Below are positions 12,539-24,320 of a DNA stretch of 64,000 bases, piece after piece (within the stretch, counting starts at the first letter, position 1; the number at the start of each line of letters is the position of its first letter). The position numbers and the translations under genes were made by a program. Source of the stretch: Cyclina sinensis (taxonomy: Eukaryota; Mollusca; Bivalvia; Venerida; Veneridae); the NCBI GenBank assembly GCA_012932295.1, contig JAAONU010000016.1, positions 31,805,290-31,869,289 on the forward strand, read 5' to 3'. The notes under the pieces are model-generated. The model was not told the DNA's origin. It saw only the letters and a list, made by a program, of their open reading frames with translations, and did no database searches.

Positions 12539-13035
12539 TACCTTCCGCAAAGCGGGGAGGGGACTATAGGAATGGCCTCCGTCTGTCCGTCCGTCTGTCC
12601 GTCCGTAACACTTTCGTGTCCGCTCCATAACTTTTAAACTGCTAAAAAGTTTTTGAAATAACTTGGCACAAGTGATCACCATTATGAGACGATGTGCAGA
12701 GCGCAATTATTGGGTTCCTACCCCCAAGGTCAAGGTCACACTTAAAGATCAAGTGTTAAAAAGTCTACATTTCGTGTCCGCTCCATAACTTTTAAACCGC
12801 TTAATTCTTTTTAAATAACTAGGGACAAGTGATCACGACTATGACATGATGTGCAGAACCCAACATACAGGTTGCTAGACCCAAGGTCAATGTTAAATGT
12901 TCTCTATAACTTTTTGACTTTATGGAAGATTTTGTGCTATGTGCTTATTATATGCATGGCACAACATCAATGTCATGGTTGGTTAAAGGTCAAGAAGTAC
13001 ACATTCATTCCGCTGCGGAAGGGGATTTAGCTGTC
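12539..13035 (+). mobile_element. Hairpin-GTCC-tandem element, about 158-bp core
   Basis: The left hairpin CCTTCCGC-AAA-GCGGGGAGG spans 12541-12560. GTCTGTCCGTCCGTCTGTCC-type sequence follows at 12581-12605. Cores marked TTCGTGTCCGCTCCATAAC start at 12613 and 12771 (158 apart), with a partial third. Each contains the motif CAAGGTCAAGGTCACA or a derivative. The right end at about 13007-13026 carries a near-palindromic TTCCGCTGCGGAA followed by GGGGA, so GCGGAAGG there is the complement of the 5' CCTTCCGC. The ORF at 12922-13326 crosses the right boundary and is a by-product. Confidence 0.65.
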
Positions 13036-13289
13036 CTCCATACTGCCTTGTTACATTTGAAAATAAGAAGTCCAAGGGCACGGCCAGCACTTTGCGCTAC
13101 AAATTCACATTTAATAGTAATCCTAGGTAAATATATTTGCTGCCATAGTCTATTTGTCATAGACATACATAAAAATGAATTCAGATCTAGGTACAGAATT
13201 TGGTCTGAAGTGAACAACACAACTTTTACTTGTGTTTACAAACATATTATTTATAGTACAATTTATAGTACAATAGAAATCGTTTTCTT
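13036..13289. other. Spacer between the hairpin element and the LINE relic
   Basis: AT-rich. It holds a 13-bp tandem pair (ATTTATAGTACAA, 13250-13275) and nothing else recognised. Confidence 0.4.
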
Positions 13290-14573
13290 TTTATGCGATG
13301 ACAACAATGTCATCTGCGTACAATAATACACATACTTTTTCATTTACTATATCGACACCCATATTTAAATTCCTAAGAGATACAGTTAGGTCGTTTATGT
13401 AAATGTTGAATAAAATTGTAGATAACGAACATCCTTGACGCAAACCAGTACCAACACTGAACCAGTCCGACATAAGGCCATTAAGACGCTCACATGATGT
13501 TACGTTGTTGTACGGTGACCTTATTGCGGAGAGCGTTCTGGGCGATAAACCATGATTATTGGCCAATTTGTGCCTTAGAAGGTTTCTATTAATCGAGTCG
13601 AACGCCTTGCGGAAGTCAATAAAAGCACAGAACGTTGCCTTTTTATTCTATTTACGTGTATCTCTAATGCTCGTGCGACTTGACAGGTAATCAGCTCTAC
13701 AGTGCTTTTTACGAAAGCCATTTTCTCCTCCACAATAAGGTCACTGTAATCTGACCATTTTACAATACGATCATTCAAAAAAACTTTTAAACATTTTATA
13801 CATTGTTGCTGCTAAAGTAATACCCCTATAAGATATTGGATCCCTGGGATCCTTGGATCCAGATTTTGGTATAGGATTTATAATGCTCTTTGACCAGATA
13901 GTCGGTACTTGCCCACTTTGAAAACAAACATTAGAAATACAATGTAAGACATAAATGGATGAATCATTTTTGAGAACCTTAGATGGAATCAAATCAATTC
14001 CTGCAGCTTGAACCAAGTTTAGCTTTTATTACAGCTTTAACAATTTCCAAAATACTTATATCTTTGTCTTACTTATCTTTTAAATATCGTTCTCAGTGCT
14101 ACTGTCATCATTTATGTTGCTATCAACATTTAACAATGAACTAAAATCATGTTGCCATTTCTCTAGAACAAACTTTACATCATTACAAATACTACCATCT
14201 TCTAAACAATTTGCATAGGAATTAGCTTATTACCATTAAATCCAATTCCAGTTTTACCTATTCTTTTAGGTCATTTTTCTAAGTACTAAAGTATGATAAA
14301 ATTTCATTCAGTGTTTTATACAAGTAAGTATGCTTATAGCTCTAAACATCCCTATCAAATATCTTTCTAAGCAGTTCATATCTATGCTTAAGATCCCTCT
14401 TCATGGATATTTATACACTTTAACCACTCCCGTTCGGCTGCATGGAGGGGTTTCCAAGACTCGGTTAGGCTATCATTCCACCAAGGCTTTCGATTTTTAC
14501 ATTTCTTATTTGTAAAAACTATGTCATGACTCTGAAAATGTCTACCTTGTTTCGTGAACGTCTTTGTATACAA
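13290..14573 (-). pseudogene. LINE (non-LTR retrotransposon) reverse transcriptase fragment
   Basis: Reading the minus strand from 14573 downwards gives, in order: a connecting region with KPWWNDSLTESWKPL (14500s); RT fingers with GIDLIPSKVLKN, SGQVPTIWSKSIINPIPKSG and ISYRGITLA (14016-13771); motif A AFIDFRKAFDSINRNLL (about 13627-13577, catalytic Asp present); GLRQGCSLSTILFNIYINDL (13450s-13390s); and motif C YADDIVVIA, which ends in a stop at about 13291. Frameshifts separate these blocks, and everything after motif C as well as the endonuclease domain is missing. Both catalytic motifs survive in sequence, but the gene cannot make RT. The clade is not resolved by eye. Confidence 0.85.
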
Positions 14574-15012
14574 GTGGATGTCTACCTGACTTACTTAAAA
14601 AATGTTTAGCTGATTTGGAAATTTTATGAGTTTTAAATATTTGATTGCATAAGCTTTTTGCAATTACATGATGTTCTTTGAACAAAATTTTTTTTTCAGT
14701 TATTATTACCCATGGATATACGTTCTAACTGCATTTTACGAGCGCTTATGAAAACACAAATTGAAATGAAACATTTTCCGGAAACGTTAGGCAAAGTTCT
14801 ATCTGCCTATCATTAATGACGTGAAGGCAGTGAAGGCAATAACGTACACAAGGGAAATCAGCCAAAGTAAAGTCAGTACTAGCGTATTTCTAATTAGAAG
14901 TTATTTCTAAGATGGTTACCGCGAGGGTCGTCGATGCGACAGAAACGATTTTTAACACTACTCTTTTTATTATTACACTATTCCTTTTTTAATGCAATAT
15001 TTTGTTTAAATT
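14574..15012. other. AT-rich intergenic DNA, nothing recognised
   Basis: A T-run near 14686-14697. No gene, and no continuation of the LINE reading frame seen. Confidence 0.35.
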
Positions 15013-15124
15013 GCACTTCTCTTTTTTCCTATGTCGTTCCCACAACTGAGTATCCCGTTACCACGACATACTTGGTCGTTCTCTTGAGTTAGTATCTCGT
15101 GGGAACGGCATAAAAAGAGAAGTA
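15013..15124. repeat. Compound inverted and direct repeat (hairpin-forming)
   Basis: CTTCTCTTTTTTCC-TATGTCGTTCCCAC on the left (15017-15044) pairs with GTGGGAACGGCATAAAAAG-AGAAG on the right (15099-15122). Inside, AGTATC(C/T)CGT is repeated directly. It resembles a MITE end or a small foldback unit. A GC-richer tail of CCGT-containing words follows to 15190. Confidence 0.5.
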
Positions 15125-15223
15125 AAAACGCAGTGCATGTTACCGTTGTGCCGTCATACCTCTGTGCCACCGTACCTCCGTGCTTCCGTAGATTTTTGTT
15201 CCCTTTGGATTCCCCCGCCTTTC

Positions 15224-15269
15224 TTGTGTGTGTGTGTGTGTGCGTGTGTGCGCGCGTGTGCGTGTGTGG
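15224..15269. repeat. (GT)n/(GC) dinucleotide microsatellite
   Basis: An almost uninterrupted alternating purine-pyrimidine run (GTGTGTGTGTGCGTGTG and so on) of about 46 bases, which could adopt Z-DNA. The minus-strand ORF at 15006-15290 is translated repeat. Confidence 0.9.
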
Positions 15270-17008
15270 GGAGCGGGGATATTTACCCACTTAGTAGTTA
15301 GACGTTACAAGAACGAAAGATTATAATAGGAAAATATAGTAAAAAAAATATGTTACCAAATAACGACACATTTAAATTTAGACCAACTTTGTCGCAATAT
15401 AAAGACGGAAATTCGTTAAGTTATAATGCACAGTGACAATCAAAATGTACACGAAAATAAGTTTTCATTGCCCAAGTAATAAAACCAGAACCAGTAAAAT
15501 GTCAACTTTTTCCCAGAACTGTTCTCATAAAGGTTTATAGCCCTAGTGACATTACACGCGATGTCAGGAGCAGTTTGATTCCTGTATTTCTCGCTACAAA
15601 CTTTTAATTCAGTACAATACAGTATAATTACACTTTTTAGACCTTGACCGCAAAACTAAAATGACCTTTCACCTTTCAACTTATAATGTTTGTATGAATT
15701 GTTTTCCCCATTTTATGAATATTTACCAAACAAGAATAGTAAACTAAAATTACTGTGTTGTACAGAACTGTATTACAACTCACTATAATAACAGTGTTAA
15801 ATACAGTAACGTATTATTTACTATCAGAGTGTGTGGACTTAGACTTTTCAGTTAACAAAATCTCAGTTTCAGACCACTGTTAGAGGCACGTGTCCCCGTT
15901 TGAAAAAAAACGGTCATACATATTAGTCATAACATACGAAACGGTCAATTTCTTTTGTTCAGTTATGAAACATCTAAAATTCTATGAAATTGTCATGGCT
16001 ACGTGATGTAATTATTAGTAGGACAACCTTGGATACATGTTCCACTAAAATGTTATCGAATTTCAAACAAAATAATGCCTTTGATGTAAGTTACAAAACA
16101 ATGAAATAAAAAGCAACTTTTTCTTGACATATATCTTCTACATAATTACATTTAAAAACTAAGCCTGTAGAAATTACTTATTTTCTTCATTTCGGAACAC
16201 GTGATATCTTAATTAAAGCTAGCATAAAGAAAGACGTTTTCAAATGCTTGATAAGAAATGAGATTACACATAGTTGAGCAGTTCTGTCATTTCTTCTCAT
16301 GTTGGTTGGATTTCGTGTTGGCCTAGGTTTAAACATGTCGGTTTTTTTGTATAATTGGTATTTTCGCGATTTCGAATTCCGGAAATATTTCAACAGAATA
16401 GTTTCGAATGGCGACCTCAATTTAGAAAACTAGCGATGAAACTTAATGTGAAGCCGTGTGACCTACATCACATAATACCCGAGAGAACAGCAATGAAAGC
16501 TAACTGCATTTATTGATAATGTATGATTACATGTAATCCTGTATGAATATATGAAAACAGGTACTGATGAGTCGGTTGAAACCAGCTCTAGTATTACGCA
16601 ACCTTTTCCCCAAATCATCGTAAAATCACATTTTTTGTTTTGACATTAATCAGACAGTCACAATGATAATTTTATACAGTTTGTTAAACTGGGTGTCACT
16701 TTGGTTCTGAATCTAGGACAGGGAGGTTGAGATTCTTACAAACAATCTTTAAAGTATATTTTAATATCAATTCTGTTTCTACACTGATTTATTTGATTAT
16801 GTTTAAACTTATTCTCAAATCGTAGTTACTGAGTCCTACACCACCAATAAAAATAAATCTTCAAAGAGCTTAATAAAAAAATGAATAACCTTTTTGTTTA
16901 AATAGGTTAGGAAACAAGTTCTTTCATCTTATGTCAATCCCGCTAGATAACTGCTTCCTGCGTTCAAACCAGTAAATTATGGAATTCGGCAAGTCTTTCG
17001 AGACTTAG
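15270..17008. other. AT-rich intergenic DNA, nothing recognised
   Basis: Only chance ORFs (for example 16187-16420 minus). No repeat or structured element was recognised. Confidence 0.4.
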
Positions 17009-17093
17009 GCCCCTGGTGGGATTTGAATCAGAGACATCTGGATCGGAAGTTCGCTGCTTAAATATATTGATTAATGCTCCTGCCTTACTGTAC
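17009..17093 (-). repeat. tRNA-derived SINE relic
   Basis: On the minus strand, AGTAAGGCAGGAGCATTAA (17091-17073, A-box-like) is followed by GATTCAAATCCCACCAGGGG (17029-17010). GATTCAAATCC fits the tRNA B-box / T-arm consensus, and CCACC is a usual continuation. The 5' acceptor strand and a proper cloverleaf are not found, so this is a tRNA-like relic or SINE head and not a functional tRNA gene. Confidence 0.4.
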
Positions 17094-18729
17094 ATTTTAA
17101 ATCGTTCAGTGTTTATAAGGTTATAATTCACTGTTTACATTTTGCAGAGAAGGGGTTTGAAGGACTAAATTTAAGACATGCAAGACAATGGAACGTTTCC
17201 TAAAATGTAAATACCTCACGAAAATTAACGCTCTCAAGACTCTAGCTATTTATAACCCCGACCAAATTGCACACTGCACAATTTTACAGATGAACACTCC
17301 ACAGTTATTAACAAACTTGATTATACTCTCACAACGTCTCTTGTCCTTTACTTCTCGCCTTTCCAATACTTTCTTCTTCTTCTTTTAATGTTTTGCATGG
17401 AACATGCTAAATTGATTGATTTTTTTTGTCTAATTTGTGCACTTTTCTCTGACTTCCTGTCAATCTGTGAAGTTAATTTGTTAGATGTTTTCTGTAAATT
17501 AATCTCGGAAGATTGTACGCGTCCCGACTTCCAAGCTGAATTCATACTTTATTCTTCGATTTGTCACGAGTCCTGTATTAATATTTTGTACAGTGTTTGA
17601 TAAAGAACATAAAGCATTTGTTTTGCTGCATATCCTTCAGTTAATTTCTTTTGTAGAATAAACGTTTAGAACGTCGGGTTTTTATCGAGAACGGTGCAGA
17701 AATGCATTTTGTATTTGATGAACGTATGTAAACAAAGAATAAAAACTAACTTTAGTCACATTAACTTGCTACATCCTTTTGGATATTGCTGACTACACTA
17801 AGTTTTGTCTGAATGACAAAACCAGTTCGACTGCCAGTCAGCTTTACTTTTGGAACAAATTTAATTATTTTGTTATTTATCATTTTATAATTTTAAGCTA
17901 ATAATTTGCTGACTATTGTATTTGACTACTATCATTTGGTTGCTTTGAACAAGGTGTCATTCAAAATATCGGTTCAGAAGATAATGGTGAGCTGATATGA
18001 TTAAAAACAAGCTGCAGAAACTTGTCTAAGTATGTTTTATGAATGTTAGAAGTATGACCATAGTTTATACATGTAGGAAAGTTTAGGATACTGACACGTA
18101 GACTCTAAGAATGTAAACGAAGTAATATAAATATCAAAACAAATATGATAATACTAAAACGAAAAAAATCAAATGTTTTCACTAACCTGTTTTATAGATT
18201 TGAAACGCATTTTGACAGATTTGAATCGCATTTGGTAGTTTGTTCCACAATGCTCAAAAGAAGAACAATAAAGAACACAAAGTCTCTATCTTTTTTGTCA
18301 TCAGTTACAGATGTCAGGATCTTTATAATTACCCACTCAAAGGTAAATAAGACAAAAAGAAAATATGTTAGAAGGAAACTATAAGCTGGCTACTTACAGA
18401 CCTTCTTCAATAACAAAATACCTTTCACACTGAAATTGTCGTTAACAAAACATGAAGCATTCTGTAGGTACAGGTGCTTGTAATATCTAAATCTTTAAAA
18501 TGTATCGTTTATCGACGAAAATAGGCCTCCTGTCCGAGGACGAAACTTGCGGGTCCTAATGAAGGAAGCAATAAAACACGTCAATGATATTAGCCAAAAC
18601 AGGAATACAGACGATTTCGAAAAATTGTAATAATAATATTGAATTTCTCCAACATTATATGGGGATAACCAGTCATTGAGACATTGTACACTTAATGCAT
18701 TATTATAAAATGGGATCTTTTTTTCTTTA
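17094..18729. other. AT-rich intergenic DNA, nothing recognised
   Basis: Overlapping opposite-strand chance ORFs at 17188-17600 and one at 18145-18384. No domains. Confidence 0.4.
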
Positions 18730-18831
18730 AATGTTAGAAGTGACTGCTTCCCTTTCCCTATATAAATCATTTCAATCATCAATGTTAGAAGTGACTGCTT
18801 CCCTTTCCCTATATAAATCATTTCAATCATC
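18730..18831. repeat. 51-bp exact tandem duplication
   Basis: A 51-base unit starting AATGTTAGAAGTGACTGC and ending TTTCAATCATC is present twice head to tail with no mismatch. The lack of divergence means a recent duplication or gene-conversion event. Fifty-one is a multiple of three, so a minus-strand ORF (18495-18833) shows a 17-residue repeat by accident. Confidence 0.9.
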
Positions 18832-21800
18832 AAAAATATTGAACATTCTGTATCTTTGCCATAATTGTCTTCGTCTAGGGAAGCAAGAGAGTTTTTAGTT
18901 TAAACCTGTTGCATTGAATGGTGTTTTACCACTTTTCTCAAGAAATTAGACAGAAATACTTAAGTTTTGTCTAAAAAATTGTTTTAATGATAGTTTGTAA
19001 GTTTAGCCTTCCTGCCTTTATATAGACACTTGGCAATCTACGTATGCCAGTTTTGTGTAGCAAATGAAGAATTTTAAAAGATCCAGATTTGATTGGTTCA
19101 TCGAATAACTTGCTAATTTCAAAATCTCTTTATTTTATACTAATTTGGATATTAAGTTATTATTACTGGTATTTGGCAAAATTATTTGTTCAGATAGATG
19201 ATTTTATGTGAACTAGTTTTGACGCTTGCAATGAAGATTTCAGAATGATTTTAGCAAAACTATATCAGCTATTGAAAAATTTTATCAGCTCCTGGATTCA
19301 CTTTTTTATTGACACGATAACAGTTGCCGTTTTCAAAAGCATCTAGGGATTTTAACGAGGATTTTAACGGGCGTTATGGAAAATATGTTTTAATACCTAT
19401 ATTGCTAAAAATTTTGTATATAATGTTTCAGATAATGACGAGACATTGAGCCGTCTTAATTCTAGTATATATTCTACCTTTTTCTGCCTGATAATTAAAT
19501 GAAAGTATAGTCTATGCTTTTGTGCTTTCATTAAATTTTCTGACTACGGGAAACTTAATTAATGACAGCTAAAAGCAGCCTGTTTACCATTATTAATAAG
19601 AAATTGAATTACAGCATTTTTTTTTTTTTGAAAAATACTAGTTTCCAGGAGAGGTTATATTTCCATTTCTGTTTTGTTTAGAAAATGTCGATTTTGCGGA
19701 ATAAACAAAATAAGAAGTTCTATTTCATCAGTATTTGAACGGTTATGAAATTACATGTTTTTTTTCTAGTTCGTGAAAAACTATAACTGATGACAGTTTT
19801 TTCCATTCCCGACTTTTGTTTATAGTACTTACAATTAGTATATTGTAATTATACAAATATATGATGTAAATACATATTTTCCTCAAAAACCTCGATCTAC
19901 ATAGAACATTTCGTTTTTAAATCAGATGCGTTGTCAAGCCTGCCACTCTAAGACACGCTGGCATATTTTGTTTAAACAAATATTTGCCAGATATTGAGAG
20001 GTTTTATTAGCTTTACACAAAAATCTTAAAACTTGTTTAAAATACGAAGATAGACGGGAAAATAAAGCACAGCCTTTTCCAGGTACATACAGTGATAATG
20101 ACAATAAAACAAATCTTATAAAATCATTTCAAGTACATTGTAAAAGCATGACTGTAAGACACCACGTTATTTTTATCTTTTAAATGTTTCGAGTGACAGG
20201 GTGTACTGTAACGAATGTTACATAAATTTGAGTGCATGCCTAAATACATGATTGTCTGAGGAGCCTATATATCTAAAAACATTACACCAGATGTTATTAT
20301 TTGTTACGATCACGGTATTTTACTGCAAAACTCGTGGTCTTTCAATCCCTTCACCAGTTTCCTGTGAAACCTATCATTTAGAAAGGCTGAAAAGACAGGG
20401 AGATATGTCATTTGGAACTTTTTGAGCGGAATCTTTATTTCTGCTGTTAGTTGAAATACTTAATTTCAAAGCAATAGCATTTATTTAGACTTATGTGGGA
20501 TAGGATTTCTGAATCCCAAATTAATGCAACAATTACATTTAATATTCACATTCAACTGAACATGTGTTGTCTACTGAACGGTTCGAAATTGTTCATCCTT
20601 ATAAAACTTAAGGAAGTATTAACGTTGAAGTAGCCTTTGGCATTCAGGAAGGTCATCGCTAAAAAAGAGTAAAAGTCAAAGATTTAAAGATAGTAGACAG
20701 ACAAAGTTTACAGATGTAATTTAAGAAATACCAGGCAAATTAACACCGAGTCACAAATGGATGCTTTTAGAGATATTTCAGTTTGACATGGAACAAAAAA
20801 CTGTGTGAAAAGAAAGTTTGATGCCGTAACATTTTTATCCCCTCGCTTCCCACTTGATTAAAAGTTAGTTGAACGATCAAATGATAAAATATCAGGGCAC
20901 AGTTTTCAATTAATTTTCTGATGAAGCGACAGGTGAATAATCTACTCTACCGATTGCCTAAAGCGCAATATTTTTCAGTTCTTGACAATGTGTGAGATAA
21001 CTGCAATTATATTAAAATATAGAACAGAAGTTGATATTTAGCTTTTTTCACGTTTTTGTAAGTTAACGTTCAATAAGTGTCATCTGTACTAAAAAAACAT
21101 ACTAGGAAGAGCAGGGCATTATCGAGGCCTTTCAAGGGAAATTCAATACAAATCAGAAAATGTTCGTATAGAAAACAGTTGTGATGGATATATTTTAGAC
21201 TGAGGAAAATTCAGTTAGCAGTTTTCATAAACGTAAAGCCCCATTATATCTTAGAAACAATACTTTTTCACTGACTGCTATAACTGTTTATTGAAGTTAA
21301 GTTTCGAAGTCATGATAACTTTCAGAACGTCAGAGATATCCGGAACTTTCTTAATGTTTTTTCAGATTTCAACGCTCAAAAAGTAGTTTTCAGTGTCTTT
21401 CGGAGAGTAACGATCGTTCTAGAATAATGGGGAAAATTTTTTGTAGGGAAAATGTGAAGGCAATATTTAAGGTCCCAGTATTTATTTATTATTAATGCTT
21501 TTATTATCAGATTTTGAACTGGTCTCGTACTCTTACGAGAAAGTAGAAAATAATTAACTGTCTGAACTCAAGTTGCTTATTACGCGATACGTAAGCGGCT
21601 TTGGTAGTTTGCAAGTATTTGTAACTTTACGTCTGTAATTGGCGAGCGTTTCCGATGACGTCTGTTAGAATTCAAATGACGTTCAGCCGAAATAAATTCA
21701 AACCGACAAATCCGATCACTTGAAATTTTAATGCGTCATTAAATATTGCCCACAAACTTGTATATGCACAAATTAACGTTCGTTATACGACATCGGTCGT

Positions 21801-22128
21801 TAGTTTTCAGCAATCTTGAAGTAAACAAGGATATGTATTGAAGTTTGAATTCTGTTCAGTTCTGTGCTCTAGATGGTATCTTTAAGGATTTATCTGACGT
21901 AAAAGTTATACCCCGGTAACTGAGAACATCTATGTGGCTATATGGATTCAGCTAGCCGAGTTGTAGTGTGTATATGTGGAAGTAATAACGACAATGGTGA
22001 TGATAACTTGCAGTGGAAATATTGGCAAATATATAACGATGCTCCTATTTCTATCAACTAATTACACATTGTCAGTCAAGTACTCAACCTATTATATGCT
22101 TTTTCTGTCAACCCCCATTTCGGACAAA
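18832..22128. other. AT-rich intergenic DNA, nothing recognised
   Basis: 3.3 kb without an ORF of note. A T-run lies at 19617-19629. No transposon motif or tandem repeat seen. Confidence 0.4.
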
Positions 22129-22195
22129 CACATTTGTAACATATTTTACCTGTTTCGAAGATGATCACTTTTGTAAAATATCTGTTACAAATGTG
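22129..22195. repeat. Inverted repeat able to form a hairpin
   Basis: CACATTTGTAAC-ATATTTTAC (22129-22149) pairs with GTAAAATATCTGTTACAAATGTG (22173-22195, two extra bases) around a 23-base spacer. Function unknown. It may be a small foldback repeat. Confidence 0.55.
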
Positions 22196-23237
22196 ATCTT
22201 ACACTGCTTTCCTTCATGTATGTGCCCAGATCTATCATTTCACTTATATAATACTGCTTTAAGCCAAACACGTTTGGGGATATTTGTCGATTACTTTGAC
22301 ATCTCTTTTATAAATGGATTCATTATTCACCTAAAAATAATCGTGACAGCTCGATCTTTGAATAATTTAAAAGTTTTCCAAAAATATACTCGACATTATT
22401 TTTTTTTATTACTTGCTAAAATTTATATTTAAAAAAACACCCCTTAGAGTAATGGCAATATTCAGATATCCTTTTATGACAAGAGTTGAGTGTTGATGAA
22501 GCTCAATTTTTATGTGATAATTAGTCGATGATACATTACTGCCGGCTCACGTGGTGAAGTAATTTCAAGTTTAATCAGCGACATAGAAAGTCAATCTGTC
22601 TTACGGATCCTTATTATCAGAACAGAACAGCTCTGACCTTATTATCACACATTTAGCGTCGAAAGTCAGGAAACTTTTCAGAGAAACTTCGATAAATCTG
22701 AATGAAGAATGATGGCTTTGTGACAAATTTGTAAAGATAAGTTTTACGTAATTAACCCTAGATTCTCTATTGTGTATCTATACACAAGCATTGCCTCGAG
22801 CACTCAACACGATTTGTCTCTTAAAAACGAAATAATAGCAGACAAATATTATAAACAGACTGAAGCTCATTGATTTGGTTCGTGTTTTTATATTTAAGTG
22901 TACTGTTTCTTGTTCACGGCAATATTTTCGTCAATGAAGGCGTCTCGCTTTGATTATAAGAAGACTGCTAGAAACGTCTTCAGTTGTCTTATGAAACCGT
23001 GATATGAAAAAATGTGTTTTAGCCTATCTTTCTAGCAATCGGGGCTATTTTACCATTCTTTCTTTGTTAAACTACATAGAATTTTTATACAATCATTCAA
23101 AAATTACTTGTAAAATCTGCAAGACGCGTCCTGGTACACGTGTAAATGGTAACGCAATTCTGATTTCACTCTAAAATCATAATAAAACGCATTTTATATC
23201 TATATATATATTTTATATTTAAGTATTTTCCCCCCTT
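22196..23237. other. AT-rich intergenic DNA, nothing recognised
   Basis: A chance ORF at 22193-22432 and a TA-rich run near 23198-23220. Nothing else supported. Confidence 0.4.
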
Positions 23238-24320
23238 ATTATACCCCATCACAAAATGTGGGGGGGACTATAATGGATTCGCTTTGTCGCGTCCGTCGGT
23301 CGGTCGGTCCGTCCGTCCGTCCGTCTACATTATCGTGTCCGCTCTATAAATCCTATACCAATTGAAGGAATTTCTTCAAACTTGGCTGAAATGTTCACCT
23401 CAACAAGGGGATGTGCAGAACCCATGTTGCCCATGCGTCAGCTCAAGGTCAAGGTCACAATTGAAGGTCAAATATCAAACAATCAAATATTAGGCATTAT
23501 GTCGTATCCGCTCTGTAAGTCCTACACTAATTGAAAGATTTTCTTTAATCTTGGCTCAAATGTTCACCTCAACAAGGTGATGTGCAGAACCCATGTTACC
23601 CTTTTGCCGGCTTAAGGTCAAGGTCACACTTAAAGGTCAAAAATTGACTTAGAAAATATTCTTAAAATTTAACATGTATTTGAATATTTCTGAAACTAGA
23701 AAACGTATTTGCTTGAAACTTAAAATATATATGAAGTGTCAAAATTAGGATGTGCAGGTCAAGTTTCATAACTCTGTATTGCATTTTGACAAAGTTATAC
23801 CCCTTTTTACAATCAAATATTATTCAAAATGTCGTGTCCGCTCTATAAATCCTATACTTATTGAAGAAATTTCTGCAAACTTTACTCAAATGTTCAACTC
23901 AACAAAGTTATGTGCAAAACCAATGTTACCTTTGTGCCAGCTTAAGGTTAAGGTCACACTTGAAGGTCAAAATTGACTTAGAAAATGTTCTTAAATTTTA
24001 ACATGACTTGAATATTTCTGAAACTAGCACAGGTATTTGCTTAAAACTTAAAATATATATGAGGTATCACAAGTAAGATATGCAGGTCAAGTTTCCTAAC
24101 TCTGTATTGCAGTTTGACAAAGTTATGCCCCTTTTTAAGTCTTTTAATTTACTTACAATAAATACTACACAATATGTCGTGTCCGCTCTATAAATTCTAT
24201 ACTAATGGAAGGATTTTCTTCAATTTGACTCAAATGTTATTCCCTTAACCACCTTTCCATGTCGTCTTCTGTCAAGGACATTGGTGGGGGTATGAATCGC
24301 ATTCAGCGATAGTTCTAGTT
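23238..24320 (+). mobile_element. Hairpin-GTCC-tandem element, diverged 169/330/345-bp cores
   Basis: The left hairpin has ATACCCC / CACA against TGTG / GGGGG (23241-23268). GGTCGGTCGGTCCGTCCGTC follows at about 23296-23325. Cores marked CGT(G/A)TCCGCTCT(A/G)TAA start at 23334, 23503, 23833 and 24178. Each full core carries CAAGGTCAAGGTCAC or GTCAAGGTCAC. The 3' end has GGGGGTATGA (24286-24295), complementary to the 5' ATACCCC, then a small hairpin TCGC-ATTCA-GCGA (24297-24309) and TCTAGTT. This matches the ends of the copy at 8127. Confidence 0.7.

Noticed and set aside
12922..13326. 134-codon ORF on the + strand
   Set aside because: It crosses the right end of the hairpin element into AT-rich spacer and has no domain.
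18495..18833. Minus-strand ORF with a 17-residue repeat
   Set aside because: It is produced by the 51-bp exact DNA duplication, whose length happens to be a multiple of three.
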